In this document: positions 1-6,930 of the stretch, piece after piece
Layout: every line of letters begins with the position of its first letter
Numbering within the stretch: position 1 is the stretch's first letter
NCBI GenBank assembly: GCA_038212015.1
Contig: JBBQUY010000009.1
Coordinates: 1-61,030 of the forward strand
Direction of reading: 5' to 3'
DNA length: 61,030 nucleotides
Source: JAGQUL01 sp038212015
GTDB taxonomy: Bacteria > Actinomycetota > Thermoleophilia > Gaiellales > SKUG01
Made by a program: the position numbers and the translations under genes
The notes under the pieces: generated by a model
What the model was told of the DNA's origin: nothing
The model's input: only the letters and a program-made list of their open reading frames with translations
Databases searched by the model: none

Positions 1-404
1 CCGCCGTAGCGACGGACGCGGTCGATCTCGTAGCGAACCTGCGCCTGGAGGAAATCGTAGTTGAAGAGCCCGGTGAGACGATCGGTGAAGGACCGCTGCA
101 CAAATCTCCCCACACGCGTTCGCAGGTGCGTCACTCGTTCGCCGACGACGAGCACCACGCCCGCCAGCGCAATCGCGATGGAGGGCTCCCCCCGCAGCGC
201 GACGACGAGCAGCAGCGCACCCGGAAGTGCAAAGATGCGACCGAAGAACGACGTTCCCATCACGAGTGCCGCGAACATGAGGACGAACCCGTTGGCGGGA
301 ACCGTCGGCCCAAGCAGCCATCCTGCACCGACGGCCGTGACGAGAATGACCGCCACTGCCCGGCGGAACGTCACGGGCACGTCATTGCTGGGGCGGGACT
401 CCAT
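1..404 (-). CDS. Membrane diguanylate cyclase (GGDEF), 3' part outside the window
   Basis: Reading leftwards from an ATG at 404, the frame is open to the window edge (134 codons seen). The N-terminal ~95 residues hold about four hydrophobic membrane segments. They are followed by the classic start of a GGDEF domain: a D-x-LTGLFNYDFL block and then RYEIDRVRRYG. The family makes cyclic di-GMP from two GTP. The active-site GGDEF motif itself lies beyond the edge, so activity cannot be judged. The start lies 57 nt after the stop of the RlpA-like gene on the same strand, so the two may be cotranscribed. Identification as a GGDEF-family protein is firm; the signal sensed is unknown. Confidence 0.85.
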   Translation of the reverse strand, partial: MESRPSNDVPVTFRRAVAVILVTAVGAGWLLGPTVPANGFVLMFAALVMGTSFFGRIFALPGALLLVVALRGEPSIAIALAGVVLVVGERVTHLRTRVGRFVQRSFTDRLTGLFNYDFLQAQVRYEIDRVRRYG

Positions 405-461
405 GCTGATCGCTTCGACGCGCGTGCCCGGTCTCCTGCAACGGATCCCGAGCCCGCCCGG

Positions 462-1700
462 TCAGGCCTGTGGCGCGGCGTACAACTCGAGCTGCACCGG
501 AGCGACGCTTTCCATGCCGATCGCATCGGCAGCGGCACGTGACAGGTCGATCACGCGCCCGTCGATGAACGGCCCGCGATCGTTGATGCGCACGAACACG
601 CAGCGGGCCGTCGCGGACGAGTACACCCGCACCACCGAACCAAACGGCAGGGTCCGGTGTGCAGCGGTGAGCTGCGTGGTGTCGAACAGCTCGCCGTTGG
701 CGGTCGGGTTGCCGTCGAAACCCGGGCCGTACCACGAGGCCTCGCCGGATTCCACGGTGCCGGTCGGCTTGAGCGTCGCATCCGTGGGATCGCAGCCGAT
801 GCCGCCGACCGCGGCACCCGCATAGCCCATCCAACCGGTGAGTGCACTGCCGCCGTTCATCGCGCCCCAGTACCCGATGCCGGGAATCGGGCCGGTCGCG
901 AACACGTAGTCGGCGTCGAACGAGTACCGATCGCCGCGTGCGCGAGCCTGCTCGGCAGCCGACGGGCCCTTCCGCCCGTCGATGAGCGCCTCCACCGCGG
1001 CGACGCGCGTGCCCAGCGCCAGTACGTCGGTGCGGACCTGGTCGGCGCGCGCTCCGATCGTGGCTGCCGCCGCGACCGCATCGTCGTGCTCGACGACGAT
1101 CGCGCGATCACGCGGGTTGAGCGCGGCGATCATGCCGGTGCGCTGGGTGGGGTCGAGTTCATCACGCACCGTCATGAGTGTCTGGAGCCGCGCATCCTGG
1201 CCTTGGTCGAACAACTGCACCAGACGCTCGGCGATCGCCTGGATCGCGGCGTCCACGCGAAGCTCGGCGACCTGGCGGCTCGCCTCGTGCCGCAGCAGCG
1301 ACGTCTGCAGTGCGTTGCGCCTGGCGACCAGTCGGTCGCGCTCGGCAGCCAGCTGCGCATCGGTGGCATCGCCATCGAGTTCGACCGGCACGTCCGCCCC
1401 GACCGTCGGGTTGGAACTCGTCGGTGCCGCGTCGGAGCCGGGCGTGATCGAACCGCCCCCCGTGGGCGCGCCGTCGGATTCGGACGAGCCATCCACGGTG
1501 ACCACCGGGTCGAGGGACGTGAGCGCCTCGTCGCCGATACCCTCTCCCCCGTCGGCCGCGTGAGCGGTGCCCGCGGCCAGCGCGCAGGCGAGCGCCGCGA
1601 TCGCCAGGAGCGGTCGCGCGCGTCGCAGCGCGTGTGGTGTGGGACGCCTCACGAACACCGCATCGGCACCGGGGCGACGAAGTGTGAGCATCACGTGCAT
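462..1700 (-). CDS. RlpA-like double-psi beta-barrel secreted protein
   Basis: 412 residues. After a basic N-terminus there is a hydrophobic signal segment ending in an Ala-rich cleavage region (about residue 48). An acidic Ser/Pro linker follows, then a Gln/Ala/Arg-rich stretch (about 115-240) with coiled-coil character. The C-terminal ~95 residues form an RlpA/DPBB domain: GEASWYGPGFDGN, then AAHRTLPFGSVVRV and VRINDRGPF. RlpA-family proteins bind or cleave denuded peptidoglycan glycan. The coiled coil plus DPBB layout resembles actinobacterial cell-wall hydrolases that act at division or growth. A second ATG three codons downstream is an alternative start. A shared upstream motif (1721-1740) also occurs before the gene at 9994-10512. 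Confidence 0.8.
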   Translation of the reverse strand: MHVMLTLRRPGADAVFVRRPTPHALRRARPLLAIAALACALAAGTAHAADGGEGIGDEALTSLDPVVTVDGSSESDGAPTGGGSITPGSDAAPTSSNPTVGADVPVELDGDATDAQLAAERDRLVARRNALQTSLLRHEASRQVAELRVDAAIQAIAERLVQLFDQGQDARLQTLMTVRDELDPTQRTGMIAALNPRDRAIVVEHDDAVAAAATIGARADQVRTDVLALGTRVAAVEALIDGRKGPSAAEQARARGDRYSFDADYVFATGPIPGIGYWGAMNGGSALTGWMGYAGAAVGGIGCDPTDATLKPTGTVESGEASWYGPGFDGNPTANGELFDTTQLTAAHRTLPFGSVVRVYSSATARCVFVRINDRGPFIDGRVIDLSRAAADAIGMESVAPVQLELYAAPQA

Positions 1701-1720
1701 GCTGGACGGGCGGCAATTCG

Positions 1721-1740
1721 AACGTTTGCGGCTTGGTCAC
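1721..1740 (-). promoter_or_regulatory. Candidate operator GTGACCAAGC-N3-AAACGTT upstream of the RlpA-like gene
   Basis: On the minus strand, 21 nt upstream of the RlpA-like start, the sequence reads GTGACCAAGC, three bases, then AAACGTT. Nearly the same block (GTGACCAAGC then G-AACGTTTG) recurs on the minus strand at 10655-10673, upstream of another membrane or envelope gene. This is direct observation. A common regulator is inference. Confidence 0.35.
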
Positions 1741-1809
1741 GACGATCGGATCGGCGATTCGCTCAAGTTCCGACGGGGAATCGACGACCTAGGTACGAGG
1801 AGGGCAGCG

Positions 1810-2427
1810 ATGTTCGACCAGCTTCGCAACCGATACTCGCTCAGGTGTCCTGCGACCGACGAGTCGGTCTGGATCCCCGTGAGCGCGTTCCGCACGATTC
1901 GTCGCCTCCGCGGCGCGACCAGTCCCGCCGTCTTCCGCGTGGCGTTCGACTGCGAGTGCGGCATGCAGCACGAGACGCTCGTGTCGCACGACCGGCTCGA
2001 CTGGGAGCCGCTCGGCACCGACAGCGCCGAGACGTTCACCAACCTGCTCACGGGACGTCGCGAGCTGCTCGCCACCGAGCTCGTCGAACAGGCGAGCGAC
2101 CACCTGCGCCGTGGCCGCTGGCCATGGGCCTTCTGGTGTCATCCGGAGAGCGCGATGCGCCCTGGATTCCCGAGTTCCCTGCGCTTCGTCACGCCCGAGC
2201 ATGACCACGGCGACGACCGCGTGGGCGTGCTCGTGCGCTGCTTCAGCTGCGAACGGCACACGGTCAACATCGTCACCCGCGACCATCTCGACGTGCCGTG
2301 GCACAACGACCCGGCGATTGGATTCGTGGCCCAGGTGTTCGACGGTGATCGCATCGCTCCGGAAGAGCGGTTCCGCCACCAGCTCTGGGATGGACCAGCG
2401 CGCCACGAGTGGCTCGACGCCGGCTGA
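1810..2427 (+). CDS. Hypothetical protein with Cys-pair (zinc-binding-like) motifs
   Basis: 205 residues. The ATG at 1810 is chosen because a strong Shine-Dalgarno sequence (GAGGAGG) lies a few bases upstream. The N-terminal region contains CPATDESVW and later CECGMQHET. The C-terminal half has CFSCERHTV, so four or five cysteines are placed as in zinc-ribbon folds. There is no signal peptide or membrane segment. No family is recognised. It is divergent from the RlpA-like gene and convergent with apt. Cytoplasmic, possibly metal-binding; the function is unknown. Confidence 0.75.
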   Translation: MFDQLRNRYSLRCPATDESVWIPVSAFRTIRRLRGATSPAVFRVAFDCECGMQHETLVSHDRLDWEPLGTDSAETFTNLLTGRRELLATELVEQASDHLRRGRWPWAFWCHPESAMRPGFPSSLRFVTPEHDHGDDRVGVLVRCFSCERHTVNIVTRDHLDVPWHNDPAIGFVAQVFDGDRIAPEERFRHQLWDGPARHEWLDAG

Positions 2428-2443
2428 TACCCCTTGGCGCTCC

Positions 2444-2968
2444 TCAGTAGTGAATGAGGGAGACCATGTCGTGGCCGGCGAGCTTTTCGCGACCGTTGAG
2501 GAAGTCGAGCTCGATGGCGAACGCCAAGCCTGCCACGATGCCTCCGAGCCGCTCGACGAGCTCGATCTTGGCCTTGCAGGTACCGCCGGTGGCGAGCAGG
2601 TCGTCGCAGATGAGCACGCGCTGACCTGGCTTGATCGCGTCGATGTGCACCTCGAGCGCATCGAATCCATACTCGAGCGCATACTTGGCGCTGACGGTGG
2701 TGTACGGCAGCTTGCCGGGCTTGCGAGCAGCGACGAAACCGGCTCCGAGTGCATATGCGAGCGGGGCACCGAACATGAAGCCGCGTGCTTCGGCACCGAG
2801 CACGATGTCCGGCTTCCAGTCGCGAACCGACTCCGCGAGCTCGTCGACGATCGCCTTGAACGCGGGACCGTCGGCGAGCATCGGCATGATGTCCTTGAAC
2901 ACGATGCCCGGCTTGGGAAAGTCGGGGACGTCGCGGATCAGGCGCTCGTACTCGGTCGTGGCAGTCAT
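2444..2968 (-). CDS. apt: Adenine phosphoribosyltransferase
   Basis: 174 residues, the normal Apt length. It converts adenine plus PRPP to AMP and pyrophosphate (purine salvage, cytoplasm). Visible marks are the N-terminal IRDVPDFPKPGIVFKDI block, the adenine-contact loop near ARGFMFG, the flexible-loop region ARKPGKLPY and the PRPP-binding signature VLICDDLLATGGT. It is the last gene of the run pgsA-rsiG-FHA-ftsR-apt on the minus strand, 52 nt after ftsR. Identification is secure. Confidence 0.96.
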   Translation of the reverse strand: MTATTEYERLIRDVPDFPKPGIVFKDIMPMLADGPAFKAIVDELAESVRDWKPDIVLGAEARGFMFGAPLAYALGAGFVAARKPGKLPYTTVSAKYALEYGFDALEVHIDAIKPGQRVLICDDLLATGGTCKAKIELVERLGGIVAGLAFAIELDFLNGREKLAGHDMVSLIHY

Positions 2969-3020
2969 CGTGGACGATCCTTCATGGGGCGGGTCGACAT
3001 AACGAGTGTGGGCGATCGTG

Positions 3021-3815
3021 TCAGATCAGCGGGGCAGTCGCACGCGACCCTGGGGCCTGGCGGCCGGTGCCCGTGGCGCGCGCCGTCATCAGCTTGACGT
3101 CGCGCACGAACGCGATGCGCAGGAACTCCGCGAGCTGCGACGTGACCGTCTCGACGGTCCGCAGGCCACGTTCACGTGCCTCTTCGCCCGGCGCACGCAG
3201 CAGTGCGGATGCGTACTGCTCGACGATCGCGCCCTGACGGCCCATCGCGGTCGCGGCCTGACGCAGGTGGCGAACGTCGAGCCCGAGTTCGGAGAGCGCA
3301 CCGGCGAGCGTGACCAGTCCGACCTCGTCGGGCGTGTACAGCACCAGGCCATCCGCGTCGCGTCGGCCGGTGATGATGTCCGCCGAGCGACATGCCTCGA
3401 GGAATTCGTGCGTGACGCCGGCCGCGCGGACGACGGCTTCGGCGCTCACGAGCTGCTCGTCGGTGCCGAGTCGAACTTCACCCGCTGCAGGCATGGTGCC
3501 GACGGGTCGGGGCGCCGCGGCGCCGTCGGCAGCGGGACGGCTGCTCGCGATGCCCGCGTCGAGCCGTCGGCGAAGCTCCTCGCGGATCACGCGCAGTGGC
3601 ATGAACTGGTCTCGCTGCATGTGGAGCGCGATCCGCAGTGCCTCGATGTCCGCTGGCGAGTACATGCGGTATCCGCCGGGGGTGCGCTCGGGATCGACGA
3701 TCCCCTTGTCCTGGAGGAAGCGCAGCTTGGAGATCGAGATGTCCGGAAACTCGTCCCGGAGCAGATCGCAGACCTGGCCGATGCGAAATCTCGTGGTTTC
3801 GGAGGCGCCTGTCAT
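3021..3815 (-). CDS. ftsR: FtsR-type MerR-family transcriptional regulator
   Basis: 264 residues from the ATG before TGASETT; an in-frame upstream ATG would add 20 residues of poor composition. The N-terminal ~85 residues are a MerR winged helix-turn-helix: FRIGQVCDLL, then SISKLRFLQDKGIV, RTPGGYRMYS and a dimerisation helix with MPLRVIREEL. This matches the FtsR/Rv1828 type, known to control ftsZ and growth in Corynebacterium and mycobacteria. As in those genera, it follows an FHA gene (3911-4366). The C-terminal ~150 residues are a helical effector-like domain. Regulation of division genes here is inference from family and context. Confidence 0.85.
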   Translation of the reverse strand: MTGASETTRFRIGQVCDLLRDEFPDISISKLRFLQDKGIVDPERTPGGYRMYSPADIEALRIALHMQRDQFMPLRVIREELRRRLDAGIASSRPAADGAAAPRPVGTMPAAGEVRLGTDEQLVSAEAVVRAAGVTHEFLEACRSADIITGRRDADGLVLYTPDEVGLVTLAGALSELGLDVRHLRQAATAMGRQGAIVEQYASALLRAPGEEARERGLRTVETVTSQLAEFLRIAFVRDVKLMTARATGTGRQAPGSRATAPLI

Positions 3816-3910
3816 GCGTCGTGCTGGACCTTTCCTGTCCTGTTCCGCCTTGGGGGCGGATCCGCGGCCATCCATGGCCGCCGGGGAATGCTTCGAATGA
3901 TGTGTTCGGC

Positions 3911-4366
3911 TTACTCGGCCAGATACGTGAGCTTGTACTTGCCGATCTGGATCTCGTCTCCGGAATCCAGCGCCTGCTTCTCGACCCGTTCGTGGTTGAC
4001 GAACGTGCCGTTGAGGCTGGCGCGGTCCTCGATTCTGATCGTCGAACCGTCGTTGTACACCACCGCATGTTCCCGTGAGACCGTGACGTCGTCAAGGAAG
4101 ATGTCGGAGGTCGGGGACCGGCCGATCGTCGTCTTGTCGAGGATCCTGAAGTGCTCGCCGGCACGTCCTCCACCGGAGCGGATGACCAGGGCCGCACCTT
4201 GCCCACCCGATGGCTCCACCGGGACGTTGGACTCCGGGTCGCGCCCCACGCCGGGAATGGCGATCGGCAGCGTTTCCGTCGACTGGTCGGCGACGAGATA
4301 GGAGCCACACTTGGCGCAGTAATTCGCGTCAGCGTCGTTGTGGTGTCCGCAGGCGGTGCAGTACAT
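3911..4366 (-). CDS. Zinc-ribbon plus FHA-domain protein (GarA/OdhI-like)
   Basis: 151 residues. The N-terminus has a zinc ribbon (CTACG and CAKCG, four Cys), a linker containing STETLP, and a C-terminal FHA domain of ~95 residues. The FHA domain has the expected motifs TIGRSPTSDI, SREHAVV and SLNGTFVN. FHA domains bind phosphothreonine peptides. GarA/OdhI relatives are Ser/Thr-kinase substrates that inhibit 2-oxoglutarate dehydrogenase. Whether TETLP serves as the phospho-switch (TETTS in GarA) is uncertain. It lies 3 nt after rsiG and before ftsR, so the three are probably cotranscribed. Confidence 0.88.
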   Translation of the reverse strand: MYCTACGHHNDADANYCAKCGSYLVADQSTETLPIAIPGVGRDPESNVPVEPSGGQGAALVIRSGGGRAGEHFRILDKTTIGRSPTSDIFLDDVTVSREHAVVYNDGSTIRIEDRASLNGTFVNHERVEKQALDSGDEIQIGKYKLTYLAE

Positions 4367-4369
4367 GCC

Positions 4370-4645
4370 TCAGCCCTTGGCGCCGTCCTCTGGAAGGCCC
4401 TTGCCCGAGAGGATTCGGCTCAGCTGCTCGATGTCGATGTTGTCGAGCGCGCCGCCCTCGCCGGTGTAGGCCTCCTTCTTGCGGGCCAGCAGCTCGCTCT
4501 TGAGGATGTCGATGTAGCCATGGAGGATGCGCCGGCGGTAGGAGACTTCGTTCTCCTCCTTCACGTAGGCGTCGATCAGCTCCTTGAGCTTCTCGTCATT
4601 GAGCGAGCCGAGATCGGGCAGCGCTTCCACAGTGGTCTCCTCCAA
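4370..4645 (-). CDS. rsiG: RsiG-type c-di-GMP-binding anti-sigma factor
   Basis: 91 residues, predicted to be mostly two long helices. Residues around 31-51 fit the c-di-GMP-binding signature of RsiG, E-x3-S-x2-R-x3-Q-x3-D, except that the Gln position is His (E-NEV-S-YR-R-RIL-H-GYI-D). In Streptomyces, RsiG with c-di-GMP sequesters the sporulation/flagellar-type sigma factor WhiG. Deep-branching relatives carry a single motif and act as homodimers, which fits this short protein. It sits between pgsA and the FHA gene. Two diguanylate cyclases lie elsewhere in the window. The partner sigma factor is not in the window. Confidence 0.8.
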   Translation of the reverse strand: MEETTVEALPDLGSLNDEKLKELIDAYVKEENEVSYRRRILHGYIDILKSELLARKKEAYTGEGGALDNIDIEQLSRILSGKGLPEDGAKG

Positions 4646-4674
4646 GGTCCCTGCCGGTGTGCTCCGGCAATCAC

Positions 4675-5319
4675 CTACTCTACACGAGGATCCGGTGACG
4701 TCTCGACGTGTGGTTCAGGGTTGGCCGCAACCGACGCGTGGGGGCCGTCGCCTGCCGATGATCGCAGCATCCAGCCGTACTTTCGAAAGTACTGGACGAA
4801 CACCACCACGCTGATGACGAGCCCGACCTCGAACGGCCAGACTGGCCAGGTCGCCTCGGGCAGCAGCAGCAGCCACGTGAGCCCGGCCATCATGAGCGCC
4901 ATGCCCCACTTCCCCAGGCGGGTGACGTCCACCATCGTGAACTCGCGAACCTTCGTGTAGCCGTAGATGGCGGGCAGGTCGCGCGCGAACACGACGAGGA
5001 ATTCCGGGCCGAAGAGCCGCCCGTTTCCACCGAACCAGCGACTGTCGTACCAGCACAGCAGCAGCACGGCGCTGTTGACGAGCAGACGGTCGGCGAGCGG
5101 GTCGACGACCTTGCCGTACTGGCTCATCACGTGGAATCGGCGCGCGATGAACCCATCGAAGAAATCCGTGAACGCCGCGATGAAGAACACGAGGCCTGCG
5201 GCCAGGGTGGTGCCCTCGCTCACGACGACGAGGCCGATGAACACCGGCACCGCCGCAAGGCGGAGCGTGGTGAGGACGTTCGGCAGGTGACGAATGAACG
5301 TGGATCGAGTCGGTTCCAC
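4675..5319 (-). CDS. pgsA: CDP-alcohol phosphatidyltransferase (phosphatidylglycerophosphate synthase type)
   Basis: 214 residues from a GTG at 5319. A longer reading of the frame would run through the tRNA gene and is rejected. The catalytic signature D-x2-DG-x2-AR-x8-G-x3-D-x3-D is intact (TDFFDGFIAR ... GKVVDPLADR), and there are five or six membrane segments. The family joins CDP-diacylglycerol to an alcohol; PgsA uses glycerol 3-phosphate, giving PG precursors in the membrane. pgsA2 lies near garA and ftsR in mycobacteria too, which supports the synteny. Exact alcohol specificity cannot be read from the sequence. Confidence 0.87.
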   Translation of the reverse strand: MEPTRSTFIRHLPNVLTTLRLAAVPVFIGLVVVSEGTTLAAGLVFFIAAFTDFFDGFIARRFHVMSQYGKVVDPLADRLLVNSAVLLLCWYDSRWFGGNGRLFGPEFLVVFARDLPAIYGYTKVREFTMVDVTRLGKWGMALMMAGLTWLLLLPEATWPVWPFEVGLVISVVVFVQYFRKYGWMLRSSAGDGPHASVAANPEPHVETSPDPRVE

Positions 5320-5375
5320 CGTGCCGAATGCTACTGCCGGCGCCGGAACCCGCCCGGAACGAGCTGGGAATTGCT

Positions 5376-5401
5376 CGAGGGCGGCCCACAGGCCGCCCTC
5401 G
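5376..5401 (-). terminator. Hairpin between tRNA-Pro and pgsA
   Basis: An 11-bp perfect stem (CGAGGGCGGCC / GGCCGCCCTCG) with a CACA loop lies 9 nt beyond the 3' end of tRNA-Pro on the minus strand. No U-run follows. It probably ends or processes the tRNA transcript before pgsA. Confidence 0.6.
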
Positions 5402-5410
5402 CATTCGTGA

Positions 5411-5484
5411 TCGGGACGACTGGATTCGAACCAGCGACCGCCCGGCCCCCAGCCGGGTGCGCTACCAGACTGCGCCACGTCCCG
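5411..5484 (-). tRNA. tRNA-Pro (anticodon GGG)
   Basis: Minus-strand cloverleaf: acceptor CGGGACG/CGTCCCG, D-stem GCGC/GCGC, anticodon stem CCCGG/CCGGG with loop CTGGGGG (anticodon GGG), a five-base variable region, T-stem GCTGG/CCAGT with TTCGAAT loop, and discriminator A. CCA is not encoded. The hairpin-flanked element at 5551-6890 begins about 75 nt upstream of its 5' end. Confidence 0.95.
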
Positions 5485-5559
5485 CAGTTGACTGAAGCAT
5501 AGCGCGGCGCCCCCGGCCGGTCCACCACGGCGCACAGCGCTGCCCGCCCCCTCCCCCGA

Positions 5560-5675
5560 CTTCATCGACGTAGGTTGGACATATTGCACGCTTCGTCGAC
5601 GAAGATTGCGACTTCCCGCGTAGCTCACAACTTCATCGACGATCGTCGTTCACCGTGCACATTTCGTCGATGAAG
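5560..5675. repeat. Left pair of 45-nt hairpin units, element 1
   Basis: The units are 5560-5604 and 5631-5675. Each has left arm CTTCATCGACG, a 14-nt variable stretch, TGCAC, two bases, and a right part TTCGTCGAYGAAG. The second unit is a perfect inverted repeat, extending to 14 bp (5629-5642 with 5664-5677). It overlaps the last 14 codons and the stop codon of the gene at 5633-6610. The first contains the 14-bp palindrome CTTCGTCGACGAAG (5591-5604). Confidence 0.9.
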
Positions 5676-6610
5676 TTCTCCACTCCGGCGCGCGCGCGAC
5701 GCACCGCGCTGATCGTCGACTCGAGCGCGGCGCGTGGGTCTCGCTCCAGGAGCTGCCAATGCGCGACATGGACGTCCCATGAATACCCACGTAGTCCTGC
5801 GCGACGAATGCGATCGATGCGTTGCTGGTCCGGCTCGTCGTGCGGCGGACCATCGATCTCGAGGCAGATCCCGACTTCGTCCCACACGCGGTCGACGGTG
5901 ATCGGCTCGTCTCCCACGAGGATGACCGCGTTGGCCCGAGAGCCGGCGCGAACGTCCGCCGGCAGGCAGCGTGATGCGATGCGCTCGAATCGGCTCCATT
6001 CGCCGGAATCGCCGGAGTACCACCGTTCGAGCGCGTTCCGAGCGGTCCTCGCGCCCCGCAGGTGTGGCGTGGCCGCCAGATGTGCCAGGCGATCGAGATC
6101 GAGCCGCCGACGGAAGCGTCCTTCCCTGATCAATCGGACAACCTGGCCGGGCGAACGCCGCTCTGACACGTGGATGACGGCACACTCGGGCGACAGCACC
6201 GGGATGTCGAGTTCCCTGGTCGCTCCGAGTTCGACGAGCTTGGGGCGAATCGCGGTCCGCGCACCTGTGACCGGTCGTCGACCTCGCGGAATCACGATGT
6301 CCACGTCCGACGTCGTCCATGGGAGAAATCCACGGAGCTCGATCGCCGCCTCGCCGCCCAGCAGTGCGCCTTCGCCTGCTTGGCGGACCAGCGAGTTCCA
6401 GCGACCCTCGCGGCTGAGTGCAGCATGGCCGACCAGGTAGTGGCCGCGTCGTGTGCGTATGAGGAAACCTTGCTTCACCGCATAGCTGATCTGATGCATC
6501 GACCACCCGAGTGCAGCGAGCTCAGGCCGCGAGATCGAGCCACCGGTCGCGGTTGCGAGGACGGCGACCTGCTGCATCTTCGGTGGGAGATCCGCGTTCG
6601 AAATCGACAT
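5633..6610 (-). CDS. AbiEi-like winged-helix plus DUF559 (Vsr-fold nuclease-like) protein, element 1
   Basis: 325 residues. The N-terminal ~60 residues resemble the AbiEi antitoxin winged helix (QQVAVLATATGGSIS, then IRTRRGHYLVG). The middle region is a conserved alpha/beta stretch. The C-terminal ~110 residues match DUF559, a PD-(D/E)XK/Vsr-type nuclease fold: SGDSGEWSRFE, then VDRVWDEVGICLEIDGPPHD, then a D-x2-RIRRAG block. The likely catalytic acidic pair is Asp in VDRVW and Glu/Asp in LEIDG. No partner toxin gene is adjacent. The last codons and stop lie inside a 45-nt hairpin unit. A paralogue of similar layout is at 52871-53830. The enzymatic role is unproven. Confidence 0.8.
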   Translation of the reverse strand: MSISNADLPPKMQQVAVLATATGGSISRPELAALGWSMHQISYAVKQGFLIRTRRGHYLVGHAALSREGRWNSLVRQAGEGALLGGEAAIELRGFLPWTTSDVDIVIPRGRRPVTGARTAIRPKLVELGATRELDIPVLSPECAVIHVSERRSPGQVVRLIREGRFRRRLDLDRLAHLAATPHLRGARTARNALERWYSGDSGEWSRFERIASRCLPADVRAGSRANAVILVGDEPITVDRVWDEVGICLEIDGPPHDEPDQQRIDRIRRAGLRGYSWDVHVAHWQLLERDPRAALESTISAVRRARAGVENFIDEMCTVNDDRR

Positions 6611-6930
6611 CGAACCAGCGTGTCGAACACATCGTCACGCCATACCCGCGCATTCACACGATTCCGTATCGAATTCGTCACGGACGCGTGACGATCCCCG
6701 CGTCTCGCGCGTGCGGCGCCCGCCCCCGCTCCCTCGTTTCGCCGCTCCAGCATGCGCTTCGACGAACTTGATCGACGAACCTCGGTGTATCTGCACGCTT
6801 CGTGAATGAAGACCGTGGGGGCCGGCGTCACGCGCCATTTCATCGACGGACATCGCATCTGGTGCACGCATCGTCGACGAAGTTGGGGAGCGGAAGGACG
6901 ACACGCGCCTCGCCGCGTGTTCCCAGGCGG
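6611..6930. other. Gene-free stretch carrying the right hairpin pair of element 1
   Basis: 320 nt with no convincing gene on either strand. It holds two 45-nt hairpin units (6767-6882), a shortened remnant of the same motif (CTTCGACGAA, 6757-6766), and 156 nt between the units and the start codon of the DUF559 gene that presumably include its promoter. Confidence 0.7.
6767..6882. repeat. Right pair of 45-nt hairpin units, element 1
   Basis: The units are 6767-6811 and 6838-6882, separated by 26 nt exactly as in the left pair, and in the same orientation on the plus strand. Their arms are CTTGATCGACG with CGTGAATGAAG (8 of 11 paired) and TTTCATCGACG with CGTCGACGAAG (9 of 11). TGCAC is at the same offset in both. 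About half of the 26 bases between the units also match the left pair. Confidence 0.88.

Larger units (their letters stand above)
5551..6890. mobile_element. Hairpin-flanked DUF559/AbiEi element 1 (CTTCATCGACG family)
   Basis: The putative unit is one DUF559-type gene on the minus strand with two 45-nt hairpin units on each side. The core runs 5560-6882 (1323 nt). All four units point the same way. Each pair has the same period (71 nt, with a 26-nt gap). The outer edges extend as an imperfect terminal inverted repeat, CTCCCCCGACTTCATCGACG at 5551-5570 against the complement of CGTCGACGAAGTTGGGGAG at 6872-6890. It lies next to tRNA-Pro. Calling it mobile is inference from architecture and from the matching element at 52632-53948. 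Confidence 0.6.

Noticed and set aside
657..2204. A 515-codon plus-strand frame across the RlpA-like gene and the start of the next gene.
   Set aside because: Arg-rich shadow; conflicts with two better supported genes.
4675..5628. A longer pgsA reading starting far upstream.
   Set aside because: It would translate through tRNA-Pro and the hairpin; the GTG at 5319 gives the normal family length.
5633..6610. Classical AbiE-type toxin-antitoxin pair.
   Set aside because: The AbiEi-like winged helix is fused to a DUF559 domain and no nucleotidyltransferase toxin (AbiEii) gene is adjacent at either copy.
5560..6882. The paired 45-nt units could be read as a small CRISPR array (repeats with 26-nt spacers).
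   Set aside because: Only two units per side, units vary and are long inverted repeats, gaps partly match between the two pairs, no cas genes, and the arrays flank a gene symmetrically.
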